This document shows, in pieces, positions 1 to 8,882 of a DNA stretch of 64,000 nt (positions within the stretch are counted from its first letter, which is position 1; the number at the start of each line of letters is the position of its first letter). The position numbers and the translations under genes are program-made. The stretch is from positions 248,001 through 312,000 of the forward strand of contig CAWEDV010000003.1 of the NCBI GenBank assembly GCA_963807975.1, given 5' to 3'. Under the pieces are notes generated by a model. The model saw nothing but the letters and a program-made list of their open reading frames with translations, did not search any database and was not told where the DNA came from. This DNA comes from JAACFF01 sp963807975 (lineage in GTDB: Bacteria; Chloroflexota; Anaerolineae; Promineifilales; Promineifilaceae).

Positions 1-210
1 CGCTAGAATTTTAGCTTAATCATTTCTCTGAAGCGCATCTCCAACAGTAGTGTTCGCTGATGTAATGGAACTTGTGCTACCAAATATAGCGGTGTTTGCT
101 TTTCTGGGCAGGACCCATCCGGCGAAAGAGTCAGGATAAGGGTTACAGGTTACAGGTACCATCCTGCGAATTCGTTCTACACTTGGCGTGTAATATAGTG
201 GATTTGTATA

Positions 211-309
211 GGGTGTTTGATGGCGCCGCGTTGGAGGAGGGGGTCCTGGCAGTGTTCGTGCCAGTCTGGCGGAGCGGGCGATTTTCATGTACGCGTGGCC
301 GTGATGGCG
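211..309 (-). pseudogene. Decayed 3' fragment of a formate dehydrogenase catalytic gene
   Basis: Read on the minus strand, this stretch matches the last 30 or so codons of the complete catalytic gene whose stop lies at 947. Shared blocks include the DWxE motif and the run PLLQRGAIK, in the same order and spacing. An in-frame TGA interrupts the fragment and nothing upstream of it is recognisable, so it is a remnant and not a gene. It lies about 640 bases beyond the 3' end of the intact gene in the same orientation, which suggests an old tandem duplication or a deleted third copy. The rest of positions 1-368 shows no convincing gene. Confidence 0.7.
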
Positions 310-368
310 GCTGATTCCGGAGCTGCGGCCGACGGCAGCGGCGATATGTGGGCCGGTTAAACTATTTG

Positions 369-833
369 TTAGGTGACTTTTTCCACCATTTTCCACCTGG
401 CGGACGGTGGCAGCTTTTTATTGCGGTGGTAGGTCAGGGCTAGGGCTATACATTGTTTTAGCTCCTTGACAGGGATGTCATCATGCAGGTTGAAGTCTAT
501 GCTCCTGTTCCCGCCAAATTTGAACTGCTGCGGGAATTTTTCTTTGAATGCGGGAACGAGGTTGGCGGTGCATTTAAAGAATATTGAGTAATGCTCTTGG
601 GGGGATTGTTTCCAGGCAATTCTAATTGTGCTGCCGCTTTTTGATTCAGGGGTTAGGTAACTTGGTTCCCCCCATTTAAGGGTTTCTTCTATTTGGCCAA
701 GGCCGGCAATTGATGCGGCTGTGTCAAGTATGAGGTGCCTTAGCAACAGCAGCTTTGATCTATATTGTGGCGGGTATGAATTAAATACTGCCAAGACGGC
801 TGGATTTATGGGGAAGTTGGAGTTTTCAATCAT
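369..833 (-). CDS. DUF1801 domain protein
   Basis: This gene encodes 154 residues. The N-terminal two thirds fit the DUF1801 (YdhG-like) family: a helical start rich in Leu and Arg, a central block with the family signature ETLKWGEPSY at about residues 49-58, and a later strand pattern with FKCTANLVPAF. Proteins of this family are small and soluble, and their function is not established. It has no signal peptide or membrane segment. It stands alone between the decayed formate dehydrogenase fragment and locus 1, in the same orientation, and nothing suggests a functional link to either. Family assignment is fairly secure; function is unknown. Confidence 0.75.
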   Translation of the reverse strand: MIENSNFPINPAVLAVFNSYPPQYRSKLLLLRHLILDTAASIAGLGQIEETLKWGEPSYLTPESKSGSTIRIAWKQSPQEHYSIFFKCTANLVPAFKEKFPQQFKFGGNRSIDFNLHDDIPVKELKQCIALALTYHRNKKLPPSARWKMVEKVT

Positions 834-946
834 TTGCAGCCTGTCTTTAGGTAATCATGAATGGGGAGTGAGCGGGCGAAACGGTTGGTTTTGACGATTT
901 TGGTTATCGGCCACAGCCATGGCCAACCGTCTCGCCCGTACCAGAA

Positions 947-3118
947 TTAGTGAAACTGGAGCGGGTCTTTGATGGCGCCGCGCTGCAGTAAGGGTTCCTG
1001 ATAGCCTTCGTCCCAGTCTGCGGGGGCGGCCGTTTTCTGGATGCGCACGGCCGTATTCTTGAAATCGGGAATCTTGGCGCGGCTGTCGACCTGCACTTTG
1101 GTCAGTTTGTTGGCAGCGGCTTCGGCGAAGTGGAAGGGGATAAAGATGGTGCCGCGCGGGGAACGGCCGGTGACCAGAGCGCGCATTTGGATGGTGCCAC
1201 GGCGGGAGGTGAGGGCGATCCAATCGCCGGTTTCGATGGCATAGTGCCCGGCATCGTCGGGATGGATTTCGCAGATGGCTTCGGGGAAGGCTTCTTCGAG
1301 GCTGGAACGGCCGCTCATGGTGCTGCCGTGCCAATGGTAGAGCACGCGGCCGGTGGTCAGATTAAGCGGGTATTGCTGATCCGGCTGCTCGGATTCGGTG
1401 CCGTACTCTAACTCGTAGAATTTACCGCGGCCACTGGGAAAGGTGTCGGCAAAAAGGAAAGGCGTGCCGGGATGGTCAAAATCGGGGCAGGGCCAATGGA
1501 CGCCCCCTTCCCGTTCAAGGCGATCATAGTCGATGCCCCAAAAATCAGGGGTCAGCGCGCGCATTTCATCCCAGATTTCGCGCGGATGATGGTAATCAAA
1601 GCCGGTGGAAAGGGTTAGGCCCAGGCGGGCCGCGACCCGTTGAGCGAGATCGCTGATGATGGCCCAGTCGGGGCGCGAATCGCCAACGGGTTCGACTGCT
1701 TTGCGGCAGCGCTGCACGCGGCGGTCGGTATTGGTGAAGGTGCCATCTTTTTCGGCGAAGCTGGTCGCGGGCAGGATGACGTCGGCCATCTCCCCGGTTT
1801 CATTGATGAAAATATCCTGGCAGACGAGGAACTCGGCTTTTTCGAGGGCCTGGCGGGTATGGGCCTGGTTCGGTTCACTGAGCATGGGGTTCTCGCCGAC
1901 GACGAACATGGCGCGCACGGCGCCGGTATAGGCGGCGTCGACCATCTCCGTAGCGGTCAAGCCCGCTTGCGAATTGAGGCTGATGCCCCATAGATTCTCG
2001 AATTTTTCTTGGACTTCAGGCAGGCTGACATTCTGGTAGCCGGTATAAACATGGGGCAACCCGCCGCTGTCGGAGCAGCCCTGGACGTTATTTTGACCAC
2101 GCAGGGGATTCAAACCGGTGCCCTCTTTGCCCATGTGCCCGCACATCAAAGCGAGATTGGTCAGGGAAAGTGTATTGTCGGTGCCGTGGGTGCTCTGGCT
2201 GATGCCCATACCCCAATAGATGGCGGCGCGGTCAGCATTGGCATAGAGACGGGCGGCAGCGATGATCATTTCCGCGGGCACGGCGGTGATTTCCGCGGCC
2301 CATTGGGGGGTGAAGGTTTCCAGCGACTCCATGTAAGCGCTGAATCCTTCCGTGCGGTCAGCAATGAAAGCCTCGTCGTATAGTTTTTCTTTGACTACGA
2401 CATGGGCCATGGCCTGGAAGAGGGCGACATCGGTGCCCACATTTTGCTGCAGCCAGATCGTTGAAAAATCGACCATCTCCACGCGGCGGGGATCGATGGC
2501 GATCAGCTTGGCGCCGTTCTCGCGCACGGCGCGTTTGAGGTAGTTGGCGATGACGGGATGGGTTTCGGCGGTGTTGGAACCGGTGATGATAAAAACTTCC
2601 AAGTTTTCCATCTCGGCGATGGAATTGGACATGGCTGACGAGCCAATGGCCAAGGACAGTCCGGCCACGGATCCGGCATGGCAGAGGCGGGCGCAGTGGT
2701 CGACATTGTTGGTGCCGATCAGGGCGCGGATGAACTTCTGGAAGACGTAGGTATCTTCGTTGGTGGCCTTGGCGCTGGCATAACTGGCGATGGCTTCGCT
2801 GCCATGATGCTGTTTGATACGGACCAATTCGTCAGCGACATAGTCGAGCGCCTCATCCCAGGTCGCTTCCCGCCAGACTGGCTTGGCGCTGCGGCCTTGA
2901 TGCTTGTTGGTTCTGATCAGGGGTGTCTTGACGCGCGCCGGGTGCTTGACGTAGTCGGTGCCAAAGCGCCCTTTGACGCACAACATGCCGTAATTGGGCG
3001 CGGCGTCGAAGGGGGCGTCGACGCGATAGATATATTCATCTTTGATACTTAAATCCAACTGGCAGCCCACGCCGCAGTAAGGGCAGGTTGAGCGGACCAC
3101 TCTATCGGCTTTGATCAT
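947..3118 (-). CDS. fdhA: Formate dehydrogenase catalytic subunit, cysteine type (locus 1)
   Basis: This molybdopterin oxidoreductase of 723 residues would oxidise formate to CO2 (or run in reverse) with a Mo/W bis-MGD cofactor. An N-terminal 4Fe-4S site is formed by C12, C15, C19 and C47. The active-site segment is DHCARLCHAG, giving C146 followed by H147 where many formate dehydrogenases have selenocysteine-His. The C-terminal molybdopterin dinucleotide domain (about 590-700) contains TGRVLYHWHGSTMSGRS. The start is supported by AGAGG six bases upstream. The iron-sulfur domain that is fused to the catalytic part in locus 2 is here a separate upstream gene (3190-3900). It is probably the last gene of a nuoEF-fdhD-fdhB-fdhA operon. 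Confidence 0.92.
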   Translation of the reverse strand: MIKADRVVRSTCPYCGVGCQLDLSIKDEYIYRVDAPFDAAPNYGMLCVKGRFGTDYVKHPARVKTPLIRTNKHQGRSAKPVWREATWDEALDYVADELVRIKQHHGSEAIASYASAKATNEDTYVFQKFIRALIGTNNVDHCARLCHAGSVAGLSLAIGSSAMSNSIAEMENLEVFIITGSNTAETHPVIANYLKRAVRENGAKLIAIDPRRVEMVDFSTIWLQQNVGTDVALFQAMAHVVVKEKLYDEAFIADRTEGFSAYMESLETFTPQWAAEITAVPAEMIIAAARLYANADRAAIYWGMGISQSTHGTDNTLSLTNLALMCGHMGKEGTGLNPLRGQNNVQGCSDSGGLPHVYTGYQNVSLPEVQEKFENLWGISLNSQAGLTATEMVDAAYTGAVRAMFVVGENPMLSEPNQAHTRQALEKAEFLVCQDIFINETGEMADVILPATSFAEKDGTFTNTDRRVQRCRKAVEPVGDSRPDWAIISDLAQRVAARLGLTLSTGFDYHHPREIWDEMRALTPDFWGIDYDRLEREGGVHWPCPDFDHPGTPFLFADTFPSGRGKFYELEYGTESEQPDQQYPLNLTTGRVLYHWHGSTMSGRSSLEEAFPEAICEIHPDDAGHYAIETGDWIALTSRRGTIQMRALVTGRSPRGTIFIPFHFAEAAANKLTKVQVDSRAKIPDFKNTAVRIQKTAAPADWDEGYQEPLLQRGAIKDPLQFH

Positions 3119-3189
3119 TGGTTACCTCTCTGTTTTCCCGAAAAGTTATGATCGTCAAATTTCCGGGTAAATGAAAAACGGCGCCCTGG

Positions 3190-3900
3190 TCATCCATTGT
3201 CGTTGTTCTGACGACGTCGTTTGCGGCCGCCGCGGGTCTGGAAAAAGATCTCGTCCGGGTTTTCACCCTGCTCGAGCAGCGCCTGCCGCTTCGGTTTCAA
3301 GGCGCCGGTGGGGCAGACGCCGACACATTGGCCGCAGAAGACACAGCTTGTATCCATCATGCCGTCGCCCATGAAGGTGCCGATCTGGGTGTGGTAGGCA
3401 CGGCCGTCAAAATTCAAGGCAAAGGCGTACTGGGCATCAGCGGCGCAAACCTGCACGCAGCGCCAGCAGTTGATGCATTGGTTATAGTCGCGCAGGTAAA
3501 AGGGGTTGTCATCGTAAATGGGTGCTGTGCGCTTGTGGCCGTCGACAAAGCGGTCGCCGTGGGCCGCATATTCTTTGATCAGGGCCAGGATTTCGGGCGC
3601 TTCGGCCAAGTCGACGGTCGAGGCCAGCATCTCTAGGATCGTCTTTCGTGCGCGCCGTACGTCAGCGCTTTGGGTCTCGACGACCATGCCTTCGCTGCAG
3701 GCGGTGACGCAGGCGGCGGACTGCACGCGCCCGCCGCTGTCCACGGAACAGATGCGGCAAAGTCCATTGCCCGTGAGATGGGGATGGTAGCAAATGACGG
3801 GGATTTCGATGCCCAGTTGGGCCGCGGCATCCAGGATCGTCGTGCCCGAGGGCAGTGAAATGGTCTGCCCATCTATGGTCAAGGTGATAGTGTCGCTCAT
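3190..3900 (-). CDS. Formate dehydrogenase iron-sulfur subunit, HoxU/NuoG-N-like (locus 1)
   Basis: This electron-transfer subunit has 236 residues. Residues 1-75 form a 2Fe-2S ferredoxin fold with ligands C37, C48, C51 and C64. Two 4Fe-4S clusters follow, with ligands C142, C145, C148, C152 and C186, C189, C192, C196. The His-Cys cluster motif HPLDC found in the fused locus 2 protein is absent, so this version carries one cluster fewer. It would pass electrons between the catalytic subunit downstream and the NuoE-NuoF flavin module upstream. The last residues are rich in Arg and Asn (GGRKRRRQNNDNG). A good ribosome site (GGAG) precedes the ATG. It lies 71 bases upstream of the catalytic gene. 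Confidence 0.88.
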   Translation of the reverse strand: MSDTITLTIDGQTISLPSGTTILDAAAQLGIEIPVICYHPHLTGNGLCRICSVDSGGRVQSAACVTACSEGMVVETQSADVRRARKTILEMLASTVDLAEAPEILALIKEYAAHGDRFVDGHKRTAPIYDDNPFYLRDYNQCINCWRCVQVCAADAQYAFALNFDGRAYHTQIGTFMGDGMMDTSCVFCGQCVGVCPTGALKPKRQALLEQGENPDEIFFQTRGGRKRRRQNNDNG

Positions 3901-3967
3901 CTTCTGCTCCGTGCCTGGTGGACCGAGTTTGCCGGCCGGTCACTTCAGGAATTAGTGGTCAAGAGAA

Positions 3968-4756
3968 TCAGCTCTTTTGCGGACTCAAAATGCGTTCAGG
4001 GTGGGTATATATGCGCATGCGTTTATTGCGAATATAGGCCACGATGGTCATATTCCAGGCCTCGGCCAGGGCAATCGAGAGGCTGGTGGGTGAGGTGCGC
4101 GAGCAAACGATGGGCGTCTGCAAACGGCGCGCTTTGTTGATCATCTCGCTGCTGATGCGGCCGCTGCTGATTAATATGCGCCCTGCGGTTTGCACACCTT
4201 CCTGCAAGGCGGCACCGCTTAGTTTGTCCAAACAGTTGTGGCGACCCACATCCTCAACCTGGAGGAGGATCTGGTCATGGGAGGCGAGCACGGCGGTATG
4301 GATACCTCTGGCCCGTTTATAGGAGTCCGCTCGGCGCAGCATTTGCTGCATGAGGCCGGCCAACTGTTGGGGCTGGGCATGTAGATCGGCGGTCAGGGGT
4401 TCGTGTCTTCCGGAAAGATCGTCAAAGGTCACACCTCCGCCGCAGCCAGAGGTAACGATCGCGCGCGCGGGCCGGGTGAAGCTGGTATCGCGCAGCCAAA
4501 CATCCACACAAGTGGTCGCTTTGGAAACATGAAGCTGGCGCACGTCGTCGAGGCTGTTGATGATGCCCTCGTTGTAAAGGAAGCCCAAGGCCAGCTTCTG
4601 CAGGTCAAAGGGGGTGCACATGAAGGTTGCCAACTCATCCCCGTTGACTGAAATACAAACCAAGCCTTCTTCAACTATTTCGCCCTCGATATCTGTGGGC
4701 TTGCTGCCGTCCACGCTGATGTATTGGACGGGTGATGTAGCAAATTCAGAATTCAT
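3968..4756 (-). CDS. fdhD: Formate dehydrogenase accessory sulfurtransferase FdhD
   Basis: FdhD (262 residues) transfers sulfur from a cysteine desulfurase to the molybdenum cofactor of formate dehydrogenase, which is needed for activity. Family features include LALGFLYNEGII near residue 60, the catalytic-loop segment TSGCGGGVTF with C105, and the C-terminal block SGRISSEMINKARRL that continues into SRTSPTSLSIALAE. The CxxC loop known from the E. coli enzyme keeps only the first cysteine here; the second position is Gly. It sits between the flavin module and the iron-sulfur subunit of locus 1, in the same orientation. Locus 2 has no fdhD of its own, so this protein could serve both enzymes. 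Confidence 0.93.
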   Translation of the reverse strand: MNSEFATSPVQYISVDGSKPTDIEGEIVEEGLVCISVNGDELATFMCTPFDLQKLALGFLYNEGIINSLDDVRQLHVSKATTCVDVWLRDTSFTRPARAIVTSGCGGGVTFDDLSGRHEPLTADLHAQPQQLAGLMQQMLRRADSYKRARGIHTAVLASHDQILLQVEDVGRHNCLDKLSGAALQEGVQTAGRILISSGRISSEMINKARRLQTPIVCSRTSPTSLSIALAEAWNMTIVAYIRNKRMRIYTHPERILSPQKS

Positions 4757-4817
4757 ATGATCTCGTCATCGCGACTTCTGCGTCACGGATTAGTACTAAG
4801 AATCTGCACGGCTGCTG

Positions 4818-6557
4818 TTAGCCATGCAGTAGTTCAGGCCACAAAGCGAGCGCGCTGAGCACGGCCGTAGAGGCTGTCTGCCCCAAGCCGCAGAGTGAAG
4901 TCTCGGTCATGGCAAAGCCAAGGTCATGCAGGATCTGCCAATCTTCTGGGCGTGAACCTCCATTATGAGCCAGGCGATCGAGGATCTCCATCTGGCGCTG
5001 CGTGCCAATCTGGCAGGGGAAACATTTGCCACAGCTTTCATGGGCAAAGAAGCGGCTTAGGCGGTAGAGGACGCCTCGTAAATCGGCCGTTTGGTCAAAA
5101 ACCTGGATCACGCCTGAACCCAGCGGCACGCCATAGGCGCGCGCATCTTCATAGGTCAGGGGCATATCGAGACCCTGCGGGCCGATGAAAACGCCCGCCG
5201 CGCCGCCGAGCAGCACGGCCTGGATTTCCTTGTGCCCGGGCACGCCACCGGCCATCTCTATCAATTCACGGATGGTCGGGCCAAAAGGCACTTCATAAAG
5301 GCCGGGTCGTGCGATATGGCCGCTGAGACAAAACCATTTTGTCCCCGGCGATTGCTCTGTGCCATATTGAAGCCATTGATCCAGGCCGATGTTAATGACG
5401 GCCATTGCGGCGACCAAGGTCTCGACATTGTTGAGAGCCGTCGGCTGGTCAAACAAGCCGTTATTGACGGGGAAAGGGGGTTTAATGCGCGGAAAACCAC
5501 GTTTACCTTCAATGGCCTCGAGCAGGGCCGTCTCTTCGCCACAAATATAGGCCCCAGCGCCCCGGCGCATCTCGATATCAAAATGGAACCCTTCCTGGCC
5601 CAGGATATTGTGGCCCAGGTATCCGGCGGCGCGGGCCATGTCCACGGCATGGCTCAAGCGCTCAAAGCTGCGTGGATATTCACCGCGGACAAAGATCCAG
5701 CCGTTTTCGGCGCCAACCGTATAGGCGGCGATGGTCATCGCTTCAATCAAGCTGAAGGGATCGCCATCAATCAAGGCACGATCCTTAAATGTGCCGGGTT
5801 CGCTTTCATCAACATTGGCCACAATATGCTTATCTGCTGGAGAGCCTGGCGCGCTGCGGGTGAATTCCCACTTTAGATTCACAGGGAACATGGCGCCGCC
5901 ACGTCCCAGCACGGCGCTTGCTTTGAGCATGGCCATAATCTCCTGCGGCGTCATTTGCAGAGTCTTGCGCAAAGCGGCATAGCCATCATACGCTTCATAA
6001 TCTGGCAAGCTAGATGGATCGATGTGGCCTACGCGGGCCACTTTAAGCAGGGGAGCGCCATAGATGCGCGGTTTCGGTTCCGGGTGGCTGCCGTCGAGAA
6101 AATCGCCTACTGTCTCCAGGGTCAGGTTGCCACCCGGCTTGTTGCCATTGAGGGCGTTGGGTGGATGTTCACACATTCCCAGGCAGGGGACGCGCTCGTA
6201 GGTTACCTCACCATCGGCAGTCGTTTCTCCATCCTGCAGGCCTAAACGGTGCTCAATCGCGGCCATCACGTCCGCCGACCCAGCTAGGTGGCAGGCGGAG
6301 TCCTGGCAGATACGAATCACACGCCGCCCCGTGGGCTTGTTATAGAACATGGTATAGAACTCAATAACGCCATGAATATCAGCCAGGGGCACGCGCAGGG
6401 TATTGCTGACCATTTCTTGCAGTTCGCGCGGCAGCCAACCGTAGACGGCCTGCAGCTCGTGCAGCATGGGCAGCAGAGCATCCCGTTGGCGATTTTTGTA
6501 TTTCTCTAGAATCGGGGCCAGGAGGGATCGATCGACCATAAGGGGCTGGGGGGTCAT
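4818..6557 (-). CDS. NuoE-NuoF fusion, NADH-oxidising flavin subunit of formate dehydrogenase (locus 1)
   Basis: This single protein of about 579 residues joins two complex-I-type modules. The N-terminal NuoE part (to about 150) is a thioredoxin-like 2Fe-2S domain with ligands C84, C89, C125 and C129. The NuoF part has the FMN/NADH-binding segment GRGGAMFPVNLKW, ANVDESEPGTFKDR and GAGAYICGEETALL, and the C-terminal 4Fe-4S motif ESCGKCFPCQIGT with a later CGLG. It would exchange electrons between NAD(H) and the formate dehydrogenase iron-sulfur subunit. The ATG at 6557 is preferred because AAAGG lies just upstream; an in-frame ATG at 6584 has no ribosome site. In locus 2 the same modules are separate genes. 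Confidence 0.9.
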   Translation of the reverse strand: MTPQPLMVDRSLLAPILEKYKNRQRDALLPMLHELQAVYGWLPRELQEMVSNTLRVPLADIHGVIEFYTMFYNKPTGRRVIRICQDSACHLAGSADVMAAIEHRLGLQDGETTADGEVTYERVPCLGMCEHPPNALNGNKPGGNLTLETVGDFLDGSHPEPKPRIYGAPLLKVARVGHIDPSSLPDYEAYDGYAALRKTLQMTPQEIMAMLKASAVLGRGGAMFPVNLKWEFTRSAPGSPADKHIVANVDESEPGTFKDRALIDGDPFSLIEAMTIAAYTVGAENGWIFVRGEYPRSFERLSHAVDMARAAGYLGHNILGQEGFHFDIEMRRGAGAYICGEETALLEAIEGKRGFPRIKPPFPVNNGLFDQPTALNNVETLVAAMAVINIGLDQWLQYGTEQSPGTKWFCLSGHIARPGLYEVPFGPTIRELIEMAGGVPGHKEIQAVLLGGAAGVFIGPQGLDMPLTYEDARAYGVPLGSGVIQVFDQTADLRGVLYRLSRFFAHESCGKCFPCQIGTQRQMEILDRLAHNGGSRPEDWQILHDLGFAMTETSLCGLGQTASTAVLSALALWPELLHG

Positions 6558-6646
6558 AGTGGAACCTTTTGTATGAACTGTCATAGCAGAAATATTGAGC
6601 CGTTTCTATCCGGCAACGATATCAGATTAATCAAGGCTTTGGGCAT

Positions 6647-6686
6647 CTCCTCATTCTACAGCATGATGCTGGGAAAGCATGAGGAG
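6647..6686 (-). promoter_or_regulatory. Inverted repeat upstream of formate dehydrogenase locus 1
   Basis: CTCCTCAT at 6647-6654 pairs with ATGAGGAG at 6679-6686. A second small palindrome, AGCATGATGCT, lies inside at 6660-6670. The element is 90 bases upstream of the nuoEF start, in a gap of 288 bases with no gene. It could be an operator or a leader hairpin. No strong promoter could be fixed around it. Confidence 0.3.
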
Positions 6687-6845
6687 CTAGATGTGTATGT
6701 TTGTCAAATTGTAGGATAATTAGCCGCGCTATTTTCTTAGAGTTTTTCCAATTCGTCAACCGCAAGACGGCAGCGTAACAAGAATCTCGATCTTGTGCGC
6801 GCAGCCGAACTTCTATGGGTGTTTTTGAGAATGGAGAAACTTAAT

Positions 6846-7454
6846 TTAGACCCGCAGCGAGCCACGGAACGCCCTTGCGCTGTAGAAAGAGGGGGCACTG
6901 TTATGATACACAAAGACTTTGCCGTAGCGGCGATCAGTAAAGATGGCGCCTCCAAGTTTTCTAATATCAGAAGGTGTTTTCACCCAACTCGACGTTTTTG
7001 TATCGAAATTTCCAAGTTTCTGCAACTCTCGATATTGTTCTTCCGTTAAAATCTCAATGCCCATGACGGCTGCAATATCAATAGCGTTACCTCTTGGATA
7101 CACCCCTTTCTTTTCTCTCTCCTCCTGCCCTGCACGGTCGTAACAAATATGTCTGCGGCCGTTAGGACTTTCTGCTGAACAATCATAAAAAATGTATTCG
7201 CCCGTCTTTATATCATGACCAACAACATCCGGTTCACCGCCGGTTCTTTCCATTTCATTGAGTGACCAAAGTTTTTCACTATTGGCTTCCAGCTTTGCTC
7301 GTACTTTAGCCCACTCAAGACCTTTATGGCGGTTCATGGTTTTCTCAAAACGGGCTTCCAATATTCTGAGCAGCTCTTCACGTTGTTCTGGTGACAACTC
7401 TTTGTTTGGATTGGGGATGAAAGGATCAATCTTTTTTGATGTTGACTTTTTCAT
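6846..7454 (-). CDS. DUF4256 family protein
   Basis: This protein has 202 residues and matches the DUF4256 family over its whole length. Typical blocks are the N-terminal LSPEQREELLRILEARFEKT, the central GGEPDVVGHD and SAESPNGRRHICYDRAGQE, the block GNAIDIAAVMGIEILTEEQY, and the C-terminal GGAIFTDRRYGKVFVYHNSA. It has no signal peptide or membrane segment. The function of the family is unknown. AGAGG lies upstream of the ATG. It is transcribed toward formate dehydrogenase locus 1 but is separated from it by 288 bases, so it is probably its own unit. Confidence 0.85.
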   Translation of the reverse strand: MKKSTSKKIDPFIPNPNKELSPEQREELLRILEARFEKTMNRHKGLEWAKVRAKLEANSEKLWSLNEMERTGGEPDVVGHDIKTGEYIFYDCSAESPNGRRHICYDRAGQEEREKKGVYPRGNAIDIAAVMGIEILTEEQYRELQKLGNFDTKTSSWVKTPSDIRKLGGAIFTDRRYGKVFVYHNSAPSFYSARAFRGSLRV

Positions 7455-7800
7455 TAATCATTCCTCTTTTTTCCTTTGAATTCAAGTGCACACGAGTATA
7501 TACAGAACCTTTTTGCCCATCGTTTTCACTATTCTACCAGTTTTCCTTATTTCTTTTGGCTTGTCATCAATCGGGTGTCCGAGTAGGTGACGTTAACATT
7601 ATAGTTACTGCTCGAAATTGTACAAAATCCACCAGAACGATACATTCGACCCGCAGTTAAAGCCCGATTATCCTGTTTGATCCGAATCACGTATGCAACA
7701 TTTTGAGTAAAGAGCGGGTTTTTTGGGATTTTTGGTAAAATGTTATTCATACAGATTCATGGGTCCGATCGCTTGACCACTTTTTTCAAGGAAAAACCAA
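7455..7800. other. Intergenic region between divergent genes
   Basis: These 346 bases separate the DUF4256 gene (minus) from deoC (plus) and must contain both promoters. The sequence is AT-rich. A run of short open frames is present, but none has a ribosome site or family resemblance. Only the ribosome site AAGGA at about 7788, ahead of deoC, was identified with confidence. Confidence 0.5.
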
Positions 7801-8763
7801 ATGGCTACGCAAAATAAGCGCAATCCCGGAATGCCTCTCGATCTGGATTGGGTTGTCGATGCTCGGATTAATCGCAGCGCGGTTGAACGGCGCACGGCCA
7901 CGCTGCCCACACGGCGCTCAGTCAAGAAAGAATGGCAAGCGGCCTGGCTGCTGCGGGCGATTACGTGCATTGATTTAACAACACTTGCCGGGGATGATAC
8001 CCCCGGGCGTGTTCGACGGCTTTGCGCCAAAGCAAAACAGCCGCTTCGTCCGGACATGCTGGCAGCGCTCGATCTGGACGGTGAAAACATCACCGTCGGG
8101 GCCGTTTGTGTTTACCCCAGCCGTGTTCGCGATGCCGTCGAAGCGTTACAGGGAACGGACATTCCCGTCGCTTCTGTGGCCACGGGTTTCCCGGCGGGTC
8201 AAACGCCAATGCCCCAGCGCATCGCCGAAATTGAGCAAGCTATCGAGTTCGGGGCTAAGGAAATCGATGTTGTGATCACGCGCACGCACGTCTTAACCGG
8301 CAATTGGTCTGCTTTGTATGACGAGATCAAACGTTTCCGCGAGACGTGTGGTGATTCGGCCCATATGAAGACGATTCTAGCCACCGGCGATCTGGGAACA
8401 TTGAAACAGGTTTACCAGGCCAGTATGGTGGCCATGATGGCCGGGTCTGATTTCATCAAGACTTCTACGGGCAAAGAGAGCGTCAATGCCACGCTGGAGT
8501 TTGGCCTGGTGATGACGCGCGCTATTCGCGAATATCGGGAGCGCACGGGATTCAAGGTTGGCTTTAAGCCGGCCGGAGGCATCAGCAAAGCGAAGCAAGT
8601 TATGGCCTGGCAGGCGTTGATGAAAGAGGAATTAGGCGTGGAGTGGATGATGCCGGATTTATTGCGCATTGGCGCCAGCAGTTTACTGACCGATATTGAA
8701 CGGCAGCTTTACCATCACATTACCGGGCGCTACGCCGCCAGGCATCATATGCCGATGGGCTAA
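7801..8763 (+). CDS. deoC: Deoxyribose-phosphate aldolase
   Basis: DeoC splits 2-deoxyribose 5-phosphate into glyceraldehyde 3-phosphate and acetaldehyde in deoxynucleoside breakdown. The protein has 320 residues, longer than the roughly 220-260 of many bacterial DeoC because of an N-terminal extension of about 50 residues, as in the larger class that includes animal DERA. The Schiff-base lysine is K220 in DFIKTSTGKES, the proton-relay lysine is K256 in GFKPAGGI, and the block KEIDVVI is also present. AAGGA lies upstream of the ATG. The next gene, an aldehyde dehydrogenase 119 bases downstream on the same strand, could remove the acetaldehyde. Confidence 0.92.
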   Translation: MATQNKRNPGMPLDLDWVVDARINRSAVERRTATLPTRRSVKKEWQAAWLLRAITCIDLTTLAGDDTPGRVRRLCAKAKQPLRPDMLAALDLDGENITVGAVCVYPSRVRDAVEALQGTDIPVASVATGFPAGQTPMPQRIAEIEQAIEFGAKEIDVVITRTHVLTGNWSALYDEIKRFRETCGDSAHMKTILATGDLGTLKQVYQASMVAMMAGSDFIKTSTGKESVNATLEFGLVMTRAIREYRERTGFKVGFKPAGGISKAKQVMAWQALMKEELGVEWMMPDLLRIGASSLLTDIERQLYHHITGRYAARHHMPMG

Positions 8764-8882
8764 GCGTGGATGGATCTTAATGTCTCGATTTTGATGAGGG
8801 AGCATTCTCAAATGGGACAGGGCGGCATCGAAGGATGCGGCCTCATCCAGACGATGGGATAGCAGCGGAAATGGAGTGAATC

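Noticed and set aside
855..1334. Minus-strand open frame of 159 codons rich in Arg and Pro
   Set aside because: It is an out-of-frame reading of the end of the formate dehydrogenase gene and has no independent start signal.
7547..7750. Minus-strand open frame of 67 codons upstream of deoC
   Set aside because: No ribosome site, no recognisable domain, and it overlaps the region that should contain the deoC promoter.
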